A stretch of DNA of 64,000 nucleotides, from positions 1-64,000 of the forward strand of contig NZ_JAHLME010000010.1 of the NCBI RefSeq assembly GCF_018919395.1. Reading direction: 5' to 3'. The stretch comes from Geomonas azotofigens (lineage in GTDB: Bacteria > Desulfobacterota > Desulfuromonadia > Geobacterales > Geobacteraceae). Under the pieces are notes generated by a model. That model was not told where the DNA came from and ran no database searches. It was given only the letters and a program-made list of their open reading frames with translations. Of this stretch, positions 1 through 9,844 are shown piece by piece; position 1 is the first letter of the stretch, and each line of letters begins with the position of its first letter. The translations under genes and the position numbers were made by a program.

Positions 1-860
<860 letters not shown>

Positions 861-963
861 TGTTTCTTCTCCAAATCTGCAGCGGAATTTCTGCGGCGGT
901 TAGCGGGGTGTTGGTACCGGGCCGGCCGATAGTGACACGCCGACGTCAGGTTGTCGAAGGGGG

Positions 964-982
964 CCGGCGCCTGTGGCGCCGG
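964..982 (-). terminator. GC-rich hairpin after tcuC
   Basis: Perfect 8-bp arms CCGGCGCC and GGCGCCGG with a 3-nt loop lie 26 bp past the tcuC stop. There is no T-run after it on the minus strand, so termination is only a guess. The rest of 861-1007 shows nothing else recognisable. Confidence 0.35.
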
Positions 983-1007
983 TCCCAGGTTCCGTCCGTT
1001 TCTGGCA

Positions 1008-2336
1008 TCAATCGTTGCCAGAGAACTCCAGGTTGGACGCGGTCATCGATTCCTTCAGGGGCACTTCCTCCGGCGAGCTGGAGGACGCGAGCCGGGATAC
1101 CGCCGCGAGGCCGATCAGGGCGGCGGCGGAGAGCCAGAGGGCCGGGCTGGCGCGGTTGCCCGTCTTCTCGATGAGATAGGTACAGACGGCCGGGGTAAAA
1201 CCGCCGAATATGGCGGTTGCCAGGCTGAAGGAGAGAGAAAAGGCGGTGGTTCTCACCTTGGCCGGCATGATCTCCGTCAGGAAGGGGATCATCGAGCCGT
1301 TGTAGACACCGAAGATGAAGGAGAGGAAGCTCACCACCGCCAGCAAACGGCTGAAGGAAGGGGCGGTCACCAGCCAGGACATGGCCGGGTACGAGAAGCA
1401 GAGGGTAAGGATGGTGCACAGGAACAACAGCGGCCGTCTACCGATGCGGTCCGAGATGGCCCCGCCGATAGGGAGCCAGATGAAGTTGGATATGCCGACG
1501 CAGAAGGTGGCCAGCAGGCTGTCCGATGGGCTCAGGTGCAGGGCGTGCTTGCCAAACGTGGGGATATACGCCGTGATCAGGTAAAAAGTGGTGGTAGTCA
1601 TCACCGACATCATGGTGCCAAGCCCCACCTTCTGCCAGTTCTCCGCAACGGTACGGAGCACCTCCTTGTTGCTCGGATGGTGGTGACGCGCCTCGAATTC
1701 GGGGCTCTCCTTCAGTCCGCGACGGATGATGAAGATCAGGGGGATGATGATGCAGCCGATCCACATCGGAATGCGCCAGCCATAGGAGAGCATCTCGGCG
1801 GGAGGCAGGATGCTGCTTATGTACATACCGATCGCCGCCGCCATGACAACGGCGACCTGCTGGCTCGCCGATTGCCAGGCGCAGTAGAACCCCTTGTTGC
1901 CGGGAGTCGCTATCTCGGAGAGGTAGACGGAAACGCCGCCCAGTTCCACGCCCGCGGACAGCCCCTGGATCAGGCGCCCGAGCACCACCAGTATCGGCGC
2001 CAACACCCCGATGCTGCTGTATCCTGGCGTGCAGGAGATGGTGAGGGTGCCAAATGCCATCATCGCCAAGGTCATGACCAGCCCCTTGCGCCTCCCCTGG
2101 CGGTCGATGTAGGAGCCGAGGAACAGCGCGCCCAGGGGGCGCATCAGGTAGCCCGCCCCGAAGGTGGCCAGAGAAAGCATCAGCGACGTGAATTCGTTCC
2201 CCGCCGGGAAGAATGTCTTGGCGATATACGAGGCGTAGTAGCCGTAGACCATGAAATCATACATTTCCAGAAAATTGCCGGTTGCGACGCGGTAGACGTT
2301 CTTGATCCGATCTTTCCTGCTCATCGTGGGTTTCAT
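1008..2336 (-). CDS. tcuC: MFS transporter, metabolite:H+ symporter family (tricarballylate/citrate type)
   Basis: A 442-residue inner-membrane protein with about twelve hydrophobic segments. The MFS loop motif appears twice, as [10 protein letters not shown] near residue 80 and as ISDRIGRRP in the second half, which is typical of the metabolite:H+ symporter group that includes TcuC and CitA. It is the last gene of a tcuA-tcuB-tcuC order, so tricarballylate or a related tricarboxylate is the likely substrate, imported with protons. The ATG at 2336 is preceded by a near-perfect ribosome site (AGGAGGTGATGT). Citrate or cis-aconitate uptake is an alternative that the sequence cannot exclude. Confidence 0.85.
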   Translation of the reverse strand: MKPTMSRKDRIKNVYRVATGNFLEMYDFMVYGYYASYIAKTFFPAGNEFTSLMLSLATFGAGYLMRPLGALFLGSYIDRQGRRKGLVMTLAMMAFGTLTISCTPGYSSIGVLAPILVVLGRLIQGLSAGVELGGVSVYLSEIATPGNKGFYCAWQSASQQVAVVMAAAIGMYISSILPPAEMLSYGWRIPMWIGCIIIPLIFIIRRGLKESPEFEARHHHPSNKEVLRTVAENWQKVGLGTMMSVMTTTTFYLITAYIPTFGKHALHLSPSDSLLATFCVGISNFIWLPIGGAISDRIGRRPLLFLCTILTLCFSYPAMSWLVTAPSFSRLLAVVSFLSFIFGVYNGSMIPFLTEIMPAKVRTTAFSLSFSLATAIFGGFTPAVCTYLIEKTGNRASPALWLSAAALIGLAAVSRLASSSSPEEVPLKESMTASNLEFSGND

Positions 2337-2371
2337 ACATCACCTCCTGTCATTCTAGTTATGGTTTGCGG

Positions 2372-3538
2372 TTACTCGGCGCCGAGTTTCTGCATGGTGC
2401 GCTGCTCCTTGGCGTTGCGCAAAAGAGCGCCGAAACGATAGATGCCATGGACGAACTTCCCATAGGGCATGGTGACGAAGAGCCCCAGCACCACGCCCAG
2501 GTGCACGACCACCAGCGCGGAGAGCGCCGGGGTTTCACGAAAGACGGTCAGCAGGAACCCGCTCAGGCTGGTGAGCATCAGCGAGACGAGGAACCCCGCG
2601 TCCATGCCGTTTTGTCGCGGGTCCACCAGCAGGGAGTTTCGCCTGCTTTTGAGCCAAAGGAGCCCCGCAGGACCAAGCAGCAGCCCTATTCCACCGAGCG
2701 ATCCGAGCAGGAGCGGCAGGCTGCGTACCACCCCGGCGCCCCCTCGCGCGAAATCGGGGATCGGCGGGGGGCCTTCCCACCCCAGCCCGTAATGGAAGAC
2801 CGTCCCGACGGCGGTTGCCGCCAGGCAGAGCCCGAAGCCGTAAAAGGTGAGGTGGTGGAACACGCGCCTGGTGTTGGAAGGGAGTTCGTCCGGATAGGCG
2901 CAACCGTTGTCGGTGCCGTCCAGATGCTTGAGCCCCAGGGTGTCGCTGATCGCCTGGAGCAAGTCCGACGCGACCAGCGGCTGAGCGTTACTGACACCGG
3001 TGTCCCTCCAGAACCGGGCGAAGCCGATGGCGAACACCCCGCAGATGAGCAGAGCTACCGTGGCGAAGGTGGCAACCATCGCCTGGTGCGACATGACCGC
3101 GTAAAAGGCCCCTTCGGCATCGCTGTGTGCGGCAAGGAGTGCCCGCGGCGTGCGCCCCGCCAGCATGATGGCCAGGATCACGAAAAGACCCGCCACTGAG
3201 ACAACCCCGGTCGCCAGACCGTTTCTGCGGAACAGGGCGGCGAATGCCCCGGGCCAGGCGTACTTGCGGTAGGTCTCCAGGCGTATCTCCGCCAGCGTCT
3301 TCGGGAAATTCAGCTCGAACACCTGCGGCGGCGCGAACTGGCAGGCGTAGTAGCATTCGGTGCAGTTGTGGCAGAGGTTCGCCAGGTAGTTCAGGTCCTT
3401 CTCCGTGAAGTTGATTCTGCGCTCCATGGCAGGGAAGACGGCACAGAACCCCTCGCAATAGCGGCATGCGTTGCAAAGCCGCATGACCCGCTCCCCCTCC
3501 AGCACCAGTTCTCTTGGGATTGATTCAAGCGTTGACAT
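2372..3538 (-). CDS. tcuB: Tricarballylate utilisation protein TcuB (Fe-S/membrane electron carrier)
   Basis: 388 residues. The N-terminal part carries two four-cysteine clusters of the form CX2CX2CX3C (C22, C25, C28, C32 and C56, C59, C62, C66), expected to hold two 4Fe-4S centres. The rest is a membrane domain with about six hydrophobic helices and histidines suited to haem or quinone binding, as in the CobZ/TcuB family. In Salmonella, TcuB passes electrons from reduced TcuA flavin to the membrane pool. The start overlaps the end of tcuA by 14 bp and has a GAGGAGG ribosome site, so the two are probably translationally coupled. Confidence 0.9.
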   Translation of the reverse strand: MSTLESIPRELVLEGERVMRLCNACRYCEGFCAVFPAMERRINFTEKDLNYLANLCHNCTECYYACQFAPPQVFELNFPKTLAEIRLETYRKYAWPGAFAALFRRNGLATGVVSVAGLFVILAIMLAGRTPRALLAAHSDAEGAFYAVMSHQAMVATFATVALLICGVFAIGFARFWRDTGVSNAQPLVASDLLQAISDTLGLKHLDGTDNGCAYPDELPSNTRRVFHHLTFYGFGLCLAATAVGTVFHYGLGWEGPPPIPDFARGGAGVVRSLPLLLGSLGGIGLLLGPAGLLWLKSRRNSLLVDPRQNGMDAGFLVSLMLTSLSGFLLTVFRETPALSALVVVHLGVVLGLFVTMPYGKFVHGIYRFGALLRNAKEQRTMQKLGAE

Positions 3539-4919
3539 GTTTGACAGCCTCCTCTCCAGCGATACGTCCGAAAATTGTTCCGATGGTCATGCCGAACCCG
3601 GCCAGGTACCCCTTGCCCAAGATGTTGCCGGCCATGATTTCACCTGCCGCGAACATGTTGTGGGACGGCTTGTCGTCCTGCATGATGATCTGGGCGCGCT
3701 CGTTGACCTTGACGCCGAGATAGGTGAAGGTGATGCCGGGGCGCAGCGGGTAGGCGTAAAAAGGTGGCGTATCCAGCGGGCGTGCCCAGTGCGATTTTGG
3801 TGGGGTGAGGCCGGCGGTGCTGCAGTCATCCAGGACGTTGTGATTGAAGTTCCCCGGCTTGATGGCGGCGTTGAACTTAGCTACGGTCTGTGACAGCGTA
3901 TCCGGGTCCAGGTTCAGCTTGGCCGCCAGTTCTTTGAGAGACGTCGCCTCGATGGGGGGGAAAACTGGCGGCATGAAGGTCCCCATCGCCTTCGCATCGA
4001 TGATGGAATAGCCGATCTGATCGGGCTGACCGGCCACGAGGCGTCCCCAGATCGCGTAGCGCTTGGGCCAGAAGTCTTCCCCCTCGTCGTAGAAGCGGAG
4101 TGCGTGTCTGTTGACCACGATCCCCAGCGACACGCAGTCCACCCTGGTGACGATGCCGCCGTCGAAGTTCGGGGCACGGGCGTCGATGGCGACCGCATGG
4201 CACTGGGTAGGATCGCCGACGCTCTTGACACCCTGGTCCATCAAAAAGCGCAGGATGTTCCCCTTGTCGTAGGGGGTGCCGCGGATGATGAAGTTGTTGG
4301 CGGCCTCGCCCCAAGCCTCCTTGAGCCAGGCGATGTTGGACTGGAACCCCCCGGCCGCGGCGATGAGGGTCTTGGCGTGGACCTCGTGGGTGAAGCCTTT
4401 GCGGGCGAAGACTGCGGAGGTGAACGTGTTGTCCTTGATCTTCAGTTCGACCACCTCGGAGTTGTACTCGATGTCGACACCGAGCTTTTCCGCGGTGCGG
4501 TAATAGGCGTTGACGAGGAACTTGCCGCCCCCCAGGAAAAAGGCGTTGGTGCGGGAGAGGTGGAGCGTACCGCCAAGTGACGGCTGGAAACGGACGCCGT
4601 GGCGCACCATCCACTCCCGGCAGTGGGCGGAGTGGCGGATCGTCATCCGGGCGAGCTGTTCGTTCGTTTCCCCCCCGGTCACCTTGAGCAGGTCTTCCCA
4701 GTATTCGCTCTCCGAGTAGCTGTCCGTCAGCACGTCCGCCGGGTGGTCGTGCATGCAGCGCAGATTGCGGGTATGCCTGCTGTTGCCCCCCCGGAAATCC
4801 TTGGGTGCCCCTTCGAGCAAGAGCACGCTTGCTCCGGCGCGGCGCGCCGTGATGGCGGCGCAAAGGGCTGCGTTCCCGCCTCCTACAATCAGGACGTCGT
4901 AGGTTCGTGTTAAATCCAT
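3525..4919 (-). CDS. tcuA: FAD-dependent tricarballylate dehydrogenase TcuA
   Basis: A 464-residue flavoprotein of the fumarate reductase/succinate dehydrogenase family. The N-terminus has the dinucleotide-binding GGGNAA at about residues 13-18 and an acidic end to the second strand (LLLEGA). The C-terminus has the family's FAD-ribityl region (AGEIMAGNILGKGYLAG). TcuA oxidises tricarballylate to cis-aconitate, which enters the TCA cycle. The ATG at 4919 is chosen because AGGAG sits 8 bases upstream; a GTG six bases earlier would be too close. It is the first gene of the operon behind the sigma-54 promoter at 5038-5053. The identity rests on the tcuABC gene order plus family motifs. Confidence 0.9.
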   Translation of the reverse strand: MDLTRTYDVLIVGGGNAALCAAITARRAGASVLLLEGAPKDFRGGNSRHTRNLRCMHDHPADVLTDSYSESEYWEDLLKVTGGETNEQLARMTIRHSAHCREWMVRHGVRFQPSLGGTLHLSRTNAFFLGGGKFLVNAYYRTAEKLGVDIEYNSEVVELKIKDNTFTSAVFARKGFTHEVHAKTLIAAAGGFQSNIAWLKEAWGEAANNFIIRGTPYDKGNILRFLMDQGVKSVGDPTQCHAVAIDARAPNFDGGIVTRVDCVSLGIVVNRHALRFYDEGEDFWPKRYAIWGRLVAGQPDQIGYSIIDAKAMGTFMPPVFPPIEATSLKELAAKLNLDPDTLSQTVAKFNAAIKPGNFNHNVLDDCSTAGLTPPKSHWARPLDTPPFYAYPLRPGITFTYLGVKVNERAQIIMQDDKPSHNMFAAGEIMAGNILGKGYLAGFGMTIGTIFGRIAGEEAVKHVNA

Positions 4920-5037
4920 AATCACTGCTCCTTTCCCTTCGTTGTCTGGCGCATTTTCCGATGAAGCGTTTTAAAAACCGAACACTCGTTCGAACGGCGC
5001 TGCACCGGCTGCCAGCCTCAATTCATAGGCAGGTTTC

Positions 5038-5053
5038 AGCAACAGGGATGCCA
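5038..5053 (-). promoter_or_regulatory. Sigma-54 (-24/-12) promoter of tcuABC
   Basis: Read on the minus strand: TGGCATCCCTGTTGCT. This matches the TGGCA(C/T)-N-TTGCW consensus with GG and GC exactly ten bases apart. The predicted start of transcription is near 5027, giving a leader of about 108 nt before tcuA. Confidence 0.85.
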
Positions 5054-5132
5054 TGAGGGGGGAGAGGTGATAAGCGCTTGATTTCGTATACAAAACTATG
5101 TTTTGGTTGGTAGAAAGAGGGGCTGAAGGGGT

Positions 5133-5146
5133 AAGACGTCCGTCTT
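5133..5146. promoter_or_regulatory. Putative activator site, proximal (AAGACG-TC-CGTCTT)
   Basis: Perfect 6-bp inverted repeat with a 2-bp centre, 80 bp upstream of the -24 element. It shares the GACG-N2-CGTC core with the longer palindrome at 5199-5220; the centres are 69 bp apart. I infer that this is a binding site for the sigma-54 activator encoded at 5348-6772. Confidence 0.6.
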
Positions 5147-5198
5147 GGCCCGCGCAGCGGGAGGAGAGGCGTTTCGTTAAAAATCAGGGTGTTGCGTA

Positions 5199-5220
5199 GG
5201 TCATGACGAACGTCATGACC
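5199..5220. promoter_or_regulatory. Putative activator site, distal (GGTCATGACG-AA-CGTCATGACC)
   Basis: Perfect 10-bp inverted repeat around AA, with the same GACG-N2-CGTC core as 5133-5146. A degenerate third copy (GTCATGACGGTTCGT) follows at about 5230-5244. The position 146-167 bp upstream of the -24 box is typical of enhancer-like sites for NtrC-family activators. Confidence 0.65.
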
Positions 5221-5298
5221 ATTCCATTTGTCATGACGGTTCGTACAAGGGGAGTTGCAAAGGGGGGGGGGTGCGGGTGAAAAAAAGCGGCAGGAATG

Positions 5299-5329
5299 AA
5301 AAACGGCGCAACCACAGAGGGTTGCGCCG
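5299..5329 (-). terminator. Intrinsic terminator of the kinase/activator operon
   Basis: Hairpin arms CGGCGCAACC and GGTTGCGCCG around a 6-nt loop, followed on the minus strand by five T residues, beginning 19 bp after the activator stop codon. It separates the regulator operon from the tcu promoter region. Confidence 0.85.
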
Positions 5330-5347
5330 TCGGAGACGACCATGAAA

Positions 5348-6772
5348 CTACGGTGCGGATCGCTTTCGCATTGAGTTCAGCCGCTTGTTAAGGCCCGACT
5401 GTGTCATGCCGAGCAGGCGGGCCGCTATGGTCTGGTTCCCCCCGGCGCGCTCCATGGCGTCGGCCATCAGCAACTCGATGGCCTCGTTGAAGGTGGGGAG
5501 GCGTTCGAAGCAGGCAAACGGCTTCAGCTCGGAACCGGGGACGGTGGCTGGCCCCAGGGCTCCTTCGACACAGTTGATCGCCTTGTTGAAGGAGTCAAGG
5601 GAAAGAACCCTGCCTTGGTGGGTACTCACGGCATCGAAGACCATCGCCTTCAGCTCGCGGATGTTGCCGGGAAAGCCGTAGGTGGAGAGGAGTTGCACCA
5701 ACTCCTTGGGCGGGGTCGGCTTCTTCTTGCCGAACGCGCCGGCCGCCTCCGCCAGAAAATGATCAACGAGCAGGGGAAGGTCCCCTTTGCGCTCCCTCAA
5801 TGGTGGTATCTGGACATGGTGGGTGCGCAGCCGATAATAAAGGTCCCGCCGGAAGGTCCCGGCAGCCTGCCTGGCCGCCAGATCGTGGTGGGTGGCAACT
5901 ATCACTCGCGCGCGAAGCCGCTTCGGAACGTCGGATCCCAGCGGGAAGTATTCGCCGCTTTGCAGGAGCCGCAGCAGTTTTACCTGGGACGACGGGCTCA
6001 GGTCCCCGATCTCATCCAGAAACAGGGTCCCGTCCGCCGCCTCCTCGATCATCCCGCGCCGCGCCACGTCCGCACCGGTGAACGCGCCGCGCACATGTCC
6101 GAACAGCGTGTCGGCAAAGACGTTGTCATCGAGACCGGCCACGTTTACCGCGACCAGCGCACCCCGGCACCGGCTCAGGTTGTGGGCGACCTGGGCGAAG
6201 AGCTCCTTGCCAACGCCGCTCTCGCCGCCGATCAGCAGGGGTTCGCTGCTCCTGGAGACCGCTTCCAGGTAGGAGAAGATGGCATGCATGCCGGGGTCGA
6301 CGCTGACGATGGACTGAAAGGCTTCGGGGTGCTTCAGCTTGCGGCCCAGGATGCAGGCGGACATCTGCCGGTTTTCACGTTGCAGTTCCAGCATCTTTAT
6401 GGCCCGCAGCACACCGCTGGCGATGCTTCCCTCCTCGGCGGTCTTGACGAAATAGTCGAAGGCCCCGATCTTCATGCATTGCACCGCGTTCTGGATCTGA
6501 TTGAGGCCGCTGACGATGATGGTCGCGACTTCCGGGTGCCGCTCGCAGATCAGAGCCAAAAGTTCCTCTCCCCCCTGATGTGGCATGGTCAGGTCCAAAA
6601 GAACGAGGCCCACCGCCCCACGGTCCAGTATGTCCATGACCTCGCGGCTGTCTTGGCAGGTGACTATGTTGGTGATGCCGGCCCATTCCAGTGCGAGTGA
6701 GAAGGTCTGCAGCCAGGAAGGCTCATCGTCTACCAAGAGAATGCTGAAGGAAGGGAAGAGGGGATCGCCCAT
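5348..6772 (-). CDS. NtrC-family sigma-54-dependent response regulator (predicted tcu activator)
   Basis: 474 residues: receiver domain with DD at 15-16 and phospho-acceptor D60; AAA+ domain with Walker A GESGVGKE, the sigma-54 contact loop GAFTGA and Walker B LFLDEIGDL; C-terminal Fis-type helix-turn-helix (GGNQTIAARLLGMTQSGL). All parts look intact. The gene follows the sensor kinase by 12 bp in the same operon and points at tcuABC, which has a sigma-54 promoter and palindromes. It most likely activates tcuABC when phosphorylated. It is a paralogue of the activator at 43887-45311. The target assignment is inference from position. Enteric tcu is instead regulated by a LysR protein. Confidence 0.9.
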   Translation of the reverse strand: MGDPLFPSFSILLVDDEPSWLQTFSLALEWAGITNIVTCQDSREVMDILDRGAVGLVLLDLTMPHQGGEELLALICERHPEVATIIVSGLNQIQNAVQCMKIGAFDYFVKTAEEGSIASGVLRAIKMLELQRENRQMSACILGRKLKHPEAFQSIVSVDPGMHAIFSYLEAVSRSSEPLLIGGESGVGKELFAQVAHNLSRCRGALVAVNVAGLDDNVFADTLFGHVRGAFTGADVARRGMIEEAADGTLFLDEIGDLSPSSQVKLLRLLQSGEYFPLGSDVPKRLRARVIVATHHDLAARQAAGTFRRDLYYRLRTHHVQIPPLRERKGDLPLLVDHFLAEAAGAFGKKKPTPPKELVQLLSTYGFPGNIRELKAMVFDAVSTHQGRVLSLDSFNKAINCVEGALGPATVPGSELKPFACFERLPTFNEAIELLMADAMERAGGNQTIAARLLGMTQSGLNKRLNSMRKRSAP

Positions 6773-6784
6773 GTCTTTGATATC

Positions 6785-8545
6785 CTATGCTGTCGGCAGG
6801 GAAAGTGTGACGGTGGTCCCGGTGCCGGGTTCCGAGGCGAATTCCAACAGACCGCCATGCTCCTTGACGATGCCCGCCGAAACCGAGAGGCCGAGGCCGG
6901 TTCCTCCCGTCTCACGTTTGGTCGTATAGAAAGGGTCGGTAAGATGCAGGAGCTGTTCGGAGTCGATGCCGATTCCTTCATCCCGCACCTTGAGCACCAC
7001 TTTTCCCTGCTTCCGTTCAAAAGAGGTGGAGACGAAGATGCGCCGCTCCTGGTCGGGGAGAGCCTGGCACGCGTTCAGGATCAGGTTGACCACGACCTGC
7101 TCGATGCGCTGGGCGTTGCCCATGACCTTGGGAAGGTCGTCCGCATAGCTGGCGGTAAACCCGCGCGTTGCCTTGCGGATTGAGCTTTCTATCAGGCGTG
7201 TCGCGGCCTGCACCACGTCGTTCATATCGAATGGTTCCATGCTGGCAGCGTCGCTTTGACGGGCGAAGTCCTTGAGATCATCGACAATCCGTTTGATTCG
7301 CTTGGCGCCCTCGTGGACCTCATGGAGCAACGCCGGGATCCTGTTCCGCATGCGGGAATAGGGGAGCTGTCCGCACATGAAGTCGCCGTGTTCCCGGCAG
7401 TAATCCTCAAGCACCTTGCTCACGGCATCCTGCGATTCCTTCAATATCGGCATGCTCATCAGTATGAGCCCGTTGGGGTTATTGATCTCGTGGGCTACAC
7501 CGGAGACCAGGATACCCAGCGATGCCAGCTTGTCCGCCTGGACGAGTTTGTCCTGGTGCAGGCGCAATTCCTCCAGGGCACGTTCCTTTTCGGAGACCTC
7601 AAGCGCCAGTTCCCTGGTACGCTGGTTGACGCGATTTTGCAGGGAACGGGACCAGACAAAGGTCCCGGCCAAAAGAAGCACGAGCGGAAACAACGTCATG
7701 GCGCCGTACTGCAGGGCCTTGTCCCAGCTGACCTTCTTGGGCTCCAGCACGCCGAGCCACTTGTCGTAAATCTGCTGGTACTGCCCGGTCTTGATGAGAA
7801 TTGCGAGACCTTCGTTGAGTCGCGACTGCAGCGCATGGTTCCCCTTCCTGACGGCGAAGGAGAACTTGTAGGAGGCGATGTTTTTATTCACCGGGACAAG
7901 GTTCGATAGCTTGTTTTCCCGGATGATGTACATGGAAGGGAGCAGGGCCGTCACCGTGTAGTCACAGCGGCCCGAGGCCAGCAACCTCAGCGCGTCGGCA
8001 ACGGTATCGGCGGGCACGAGATCGTCGCCGAAGCCGAGCAGTTTCAACCGGTCGTGCATGGCCCCGTCGCGAAAGACGATTACCTTATGGCCTCTCAACT
8101 CCTCCAGGGATCCCACGGGGGGTGTCCCTTTGCGTGCGAAGATGGCGTGCTGCACGATGGAATGAGGAGACGGGTAGTCAAAGAACGCTTCTCGCTCGGG
8201 GGTGTGCGACATACCCAAGCTCATGTCGATCCTGCCGGCAGCGAGGTCGCTGCGCACCTTAGACCACTCATTGAGCTGGATCCTGACGTCCATCCCCATC
8301 ACCTCGGCGACAGCTCGCACCAAATCCACGGTAAAGCCGGCAGGCTGGCCGTTTTTGTCGACGAACTCGTAGGGAGGGTAGTTGCGGTTGCCGCTGACAC
8401 GGATGATATTACTTCTTCCGGGAACAGGGCCGTCATCACCCTGGCCCCCTACCAGAATGCCGTCAACGGGGGCGGAGGCAAGGCATGAGGAAGCAAGGCC
8501 AAGCAGTAAGCACACTGCGGAGACAATGCGGATTACGAAACCCAC
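6785..8545 (-). CDS. Sensor histidine kinase with periplasmic solute-binding (SBP_bac_3) domain
   Basis: 586 residues: signal-type N-terminus (1-24), a type 3 solute-binding domain (about 48-268, starting IRVSGNRNYPPYEFVDKNG), one membrane helix (about 281-298), a short coiled coil, a HisKA domain with H352 in GVAHEINNPNG and a HATPase domain with DEGIGID and GGTGLGLS. The architecture suggests direct binding of a small carboxylate or amino acid in the periplasm, then phosphorylation of the activator encoded 12 bp downstream. The context suggests tricarballylate, citrate or aconitate as ligand, which is inference. It is collinear with the kinase at 41903-43714, where the neighbour is an amino acid transporter. 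Confidence 0.9.
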   Translation of the reverse strand: MGFVIRIVSAVCLLLGLASSCLASAPVDGILVGGQGDDGPVPGRSNIIRVSGNRNYPPYEFVDKNGQPAGFTVDLVRAVAEVMGMDVRIQLNEWSKVRSDLAAGRIDMSLGMSHTPEREAFFDYPSPHSIVQHAIFARKGTPPVGSLEELRGHKVIVFRDGAMHDRLKLLGFGDDLVPADTVADALRLLASGRCDYTVTALLPSMYIIRENKLSNLVPVNKNIASYKFSFAVRKGNHALQSRLNEGLAILIKTGQYQQIYDKWLGVLEPKKVSWDKALQYGAMTLFPLVLLLAGTFVWSRSLQNRVNQRTRELALEVSEKERALEELRLHQDKLVQADKLASLGILVSGVAHEINNPNGLILMSMPILKESQDAVSKVLEDYCREHGDFMCGQLPYSRMRNRIPALLHEVHEGAKRIKRIVDDLKDFARQSDAASMEPFDMNDVVQAATRLIESSIRKATRGFTASYADDLPKVMGNAQRIEQVVVNLILNACQALPDQERRIFVSTSFERKQGKVVLKVRDEGIGIDSEQLLHLTDPFYTTKRETGGTGLGLSVSAGIVKEHGGLLEFASEPGTGTTVTLSLPTA

Positions 8546-8888
8546 GTCAACCTCACCTCGCCGCGCCAGCGTACTTTCAGTGTCGACTCCTTATCAATCT
8601 AAACTAAAGTAAATCCTCGTTTTTCCTGTTTATATCAAATTCAACGAGACCCTGTAAACAAATTCCATCCCTCTCCTTCTGCACAAAAGCTCCGCACAAG
8701 CCATGGCAGGACATCTTGGTATCTTTGAACGGGTGGCCCTTTTGTTGCTGTGCCTTTCTTTAATGTCTCCTTGATGCTCATCCATTTTCTTAATAGCTCT
8801 GCTCTCGCGCGGCTTGTGCCTCATCCGCCGCATCCCTTCGTGTCCACGACCCACAAGCCGCGGCTCTCCCTCCCTTGGGCACCCCCCA
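8546..8888. other. Intergenic region upstream of the SBP-kinase
   Basis: About 340 bp between two minus-strand genes. The part next to the kinase (8590-8660) is AT-rich and probably holds its promoter, but no clear -35/-10 or -24/-12 pair was found. There is no convincing gene. Confidence 0.4.
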
Positions 8889-9758
8889 TCAATACTCCGC
8901 GGCCATGGCCAGGGCGCGCTGGACTTTCACGGAGAGGGTGGCTTCGCGCAACGGCTTGGGTATGAAGTCGAAAAAACCGCGGCGCAGGGCGGTGGCCTCC
9001 TCGTCCACTGTGGCGGTCGAGGTGATCAGTATCACGGGGACGTTGGCGGTCTCGGGGAAGGTGCGCAGGCTCTCCAACACGGCATAGCCGTTCAGCTTGG
9101 GCATCTCCTTGTCGGTTATCACCAGGTCGAAACGGTTGGACATGATCTCCTTGAACGCTTCCATGCCGTCGGCGGCACAGACCACGTGGTACCCCTTGCG
9201 TTTCAGGGAGGAGCTGATGAACTGGCTCACGGCCTGGTCGTCGTCCACGATGAGGACGCTTTTCTTGTCGGATGCCGCTGCCGGTGCGGATTTCAGGTAG
9301 TGCAGCTTGATGGCGAGCATGATCTCGCGCCGGGGGGCCACGTAGGGCAGTACGGTAAGACCATGTTCTTCCGTCAAGGTACGCAGCACACCGGAAAGGG
9401 TCGGGTCGCTGATGGCGACGGCCAACTTCCCGTCCTGCATCTTCAGCGGAAAGATCAGATTGGCCAGGGCCGCCTTGGTCGGGATCAACCCGAGCAGTGC
9501 CTCGGAATACTTGTAGCGGTGAAAGTCCCCGAGGAACTTCATGCCGTGCTGCTGCGCCAGCGCCTGGGCGAGCTCATCGGGCGTGACCAGTTCCAACTCC
9601 TCCAGCACGGTGCCGAAACGCTTTCCCTTCTTGCGCGCGTAGCCGACCAGCCTTTCCACCGTCAGGGCGGAAAGTATCCCCTTCTCGACAAAGATCTCCC
9701 CCAACTTCTTCCTGGATGAGCCCTCGCTTCGCTGCGCCTCTCGCTGTGAACGCTCCAT
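8889..9758 (-). CDS. GspE/MshE N-terminal-like domain fused to a receiver domain
   Basis: 289 residues from the ATG at 9758. Residues about 18-155 resemble the GspE/MshEN N-terminal domain (KKLGEIFVEKGILS ... DELAQALAQQHGM ... LAVAISDPT), a module known in some proteins to bind c-di-GMP. Residues about 166-285 form a CheY-like receiver with phospho-acceptor D216 (DLVITDKEMP). There is no ATPase or DNA-binding part, so it probably acts by protein contact, perhaps on a pilus or secretion machine. A TTG at 9800 is in frame but lies inside the terminator T-run, so the ATG at 9758 after GGGGGAGAG is preferred. The gene lies behind a cyclic dinucleotide riboswitch, so the nucleotide may act at both RNA and protein level. 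Confidence 0.75.
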   Translation of the reverse strand: MERSQREAQRSEGSSRKKLGEIFVEKGILSALTVERLVGYARKKGKRFGTVLEELELVTPDELAQALAQQHGMKFLGDFHRYKYSEALLGLIPTKAALANLIFPLKMQDGKLAVAISDPTLSGVLRTLTEEHGLTVLPYVAPRREIMLAIKLHYLKSAPAAASDKKSVLIVDDDQAVSQFISSSLKRKGYHVVCAADGMEAFKEIMSNRFDLVITDKEMPKLNGYAVLESLRTFPETANVPVILITSTATVDEEATALRRGFFDFIPKPLREATLSVKVQRALAMAAEY

Positions 9759-9798
9759 CTCTCCCCCTGGCCACCGGCGGGCTTCCTCGTCGGGACGC

Positions 9799-9844
9799 AA
9801 AAAAGCCGGGGCTGAATATCGTCTGATATTTCGGCAACCCGGCT
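9799..9844 (-). terminator. Riboswitch expression-platform terminator
   Basis: On the minus strand the 3' edge of the aptamer runs into AATATC-AGAC-GATATT with flanking GC pairs, followed by six T residues (9799-9804), all before the coding start. The stem uses bases from the aptamer P1 side, so folding is probably mutually exclusive with the ligand-bound aptamer, as in an ON switch. Confidence 0.75.

Noticed and set aside
4970-5015. An alternative -24-like TGGCAGCCGG on the minus strand near 5010
   Set aside because: The nearest GC is 8 or 11 bases from GG, not 10; the site at 5038-5053 fits far better.
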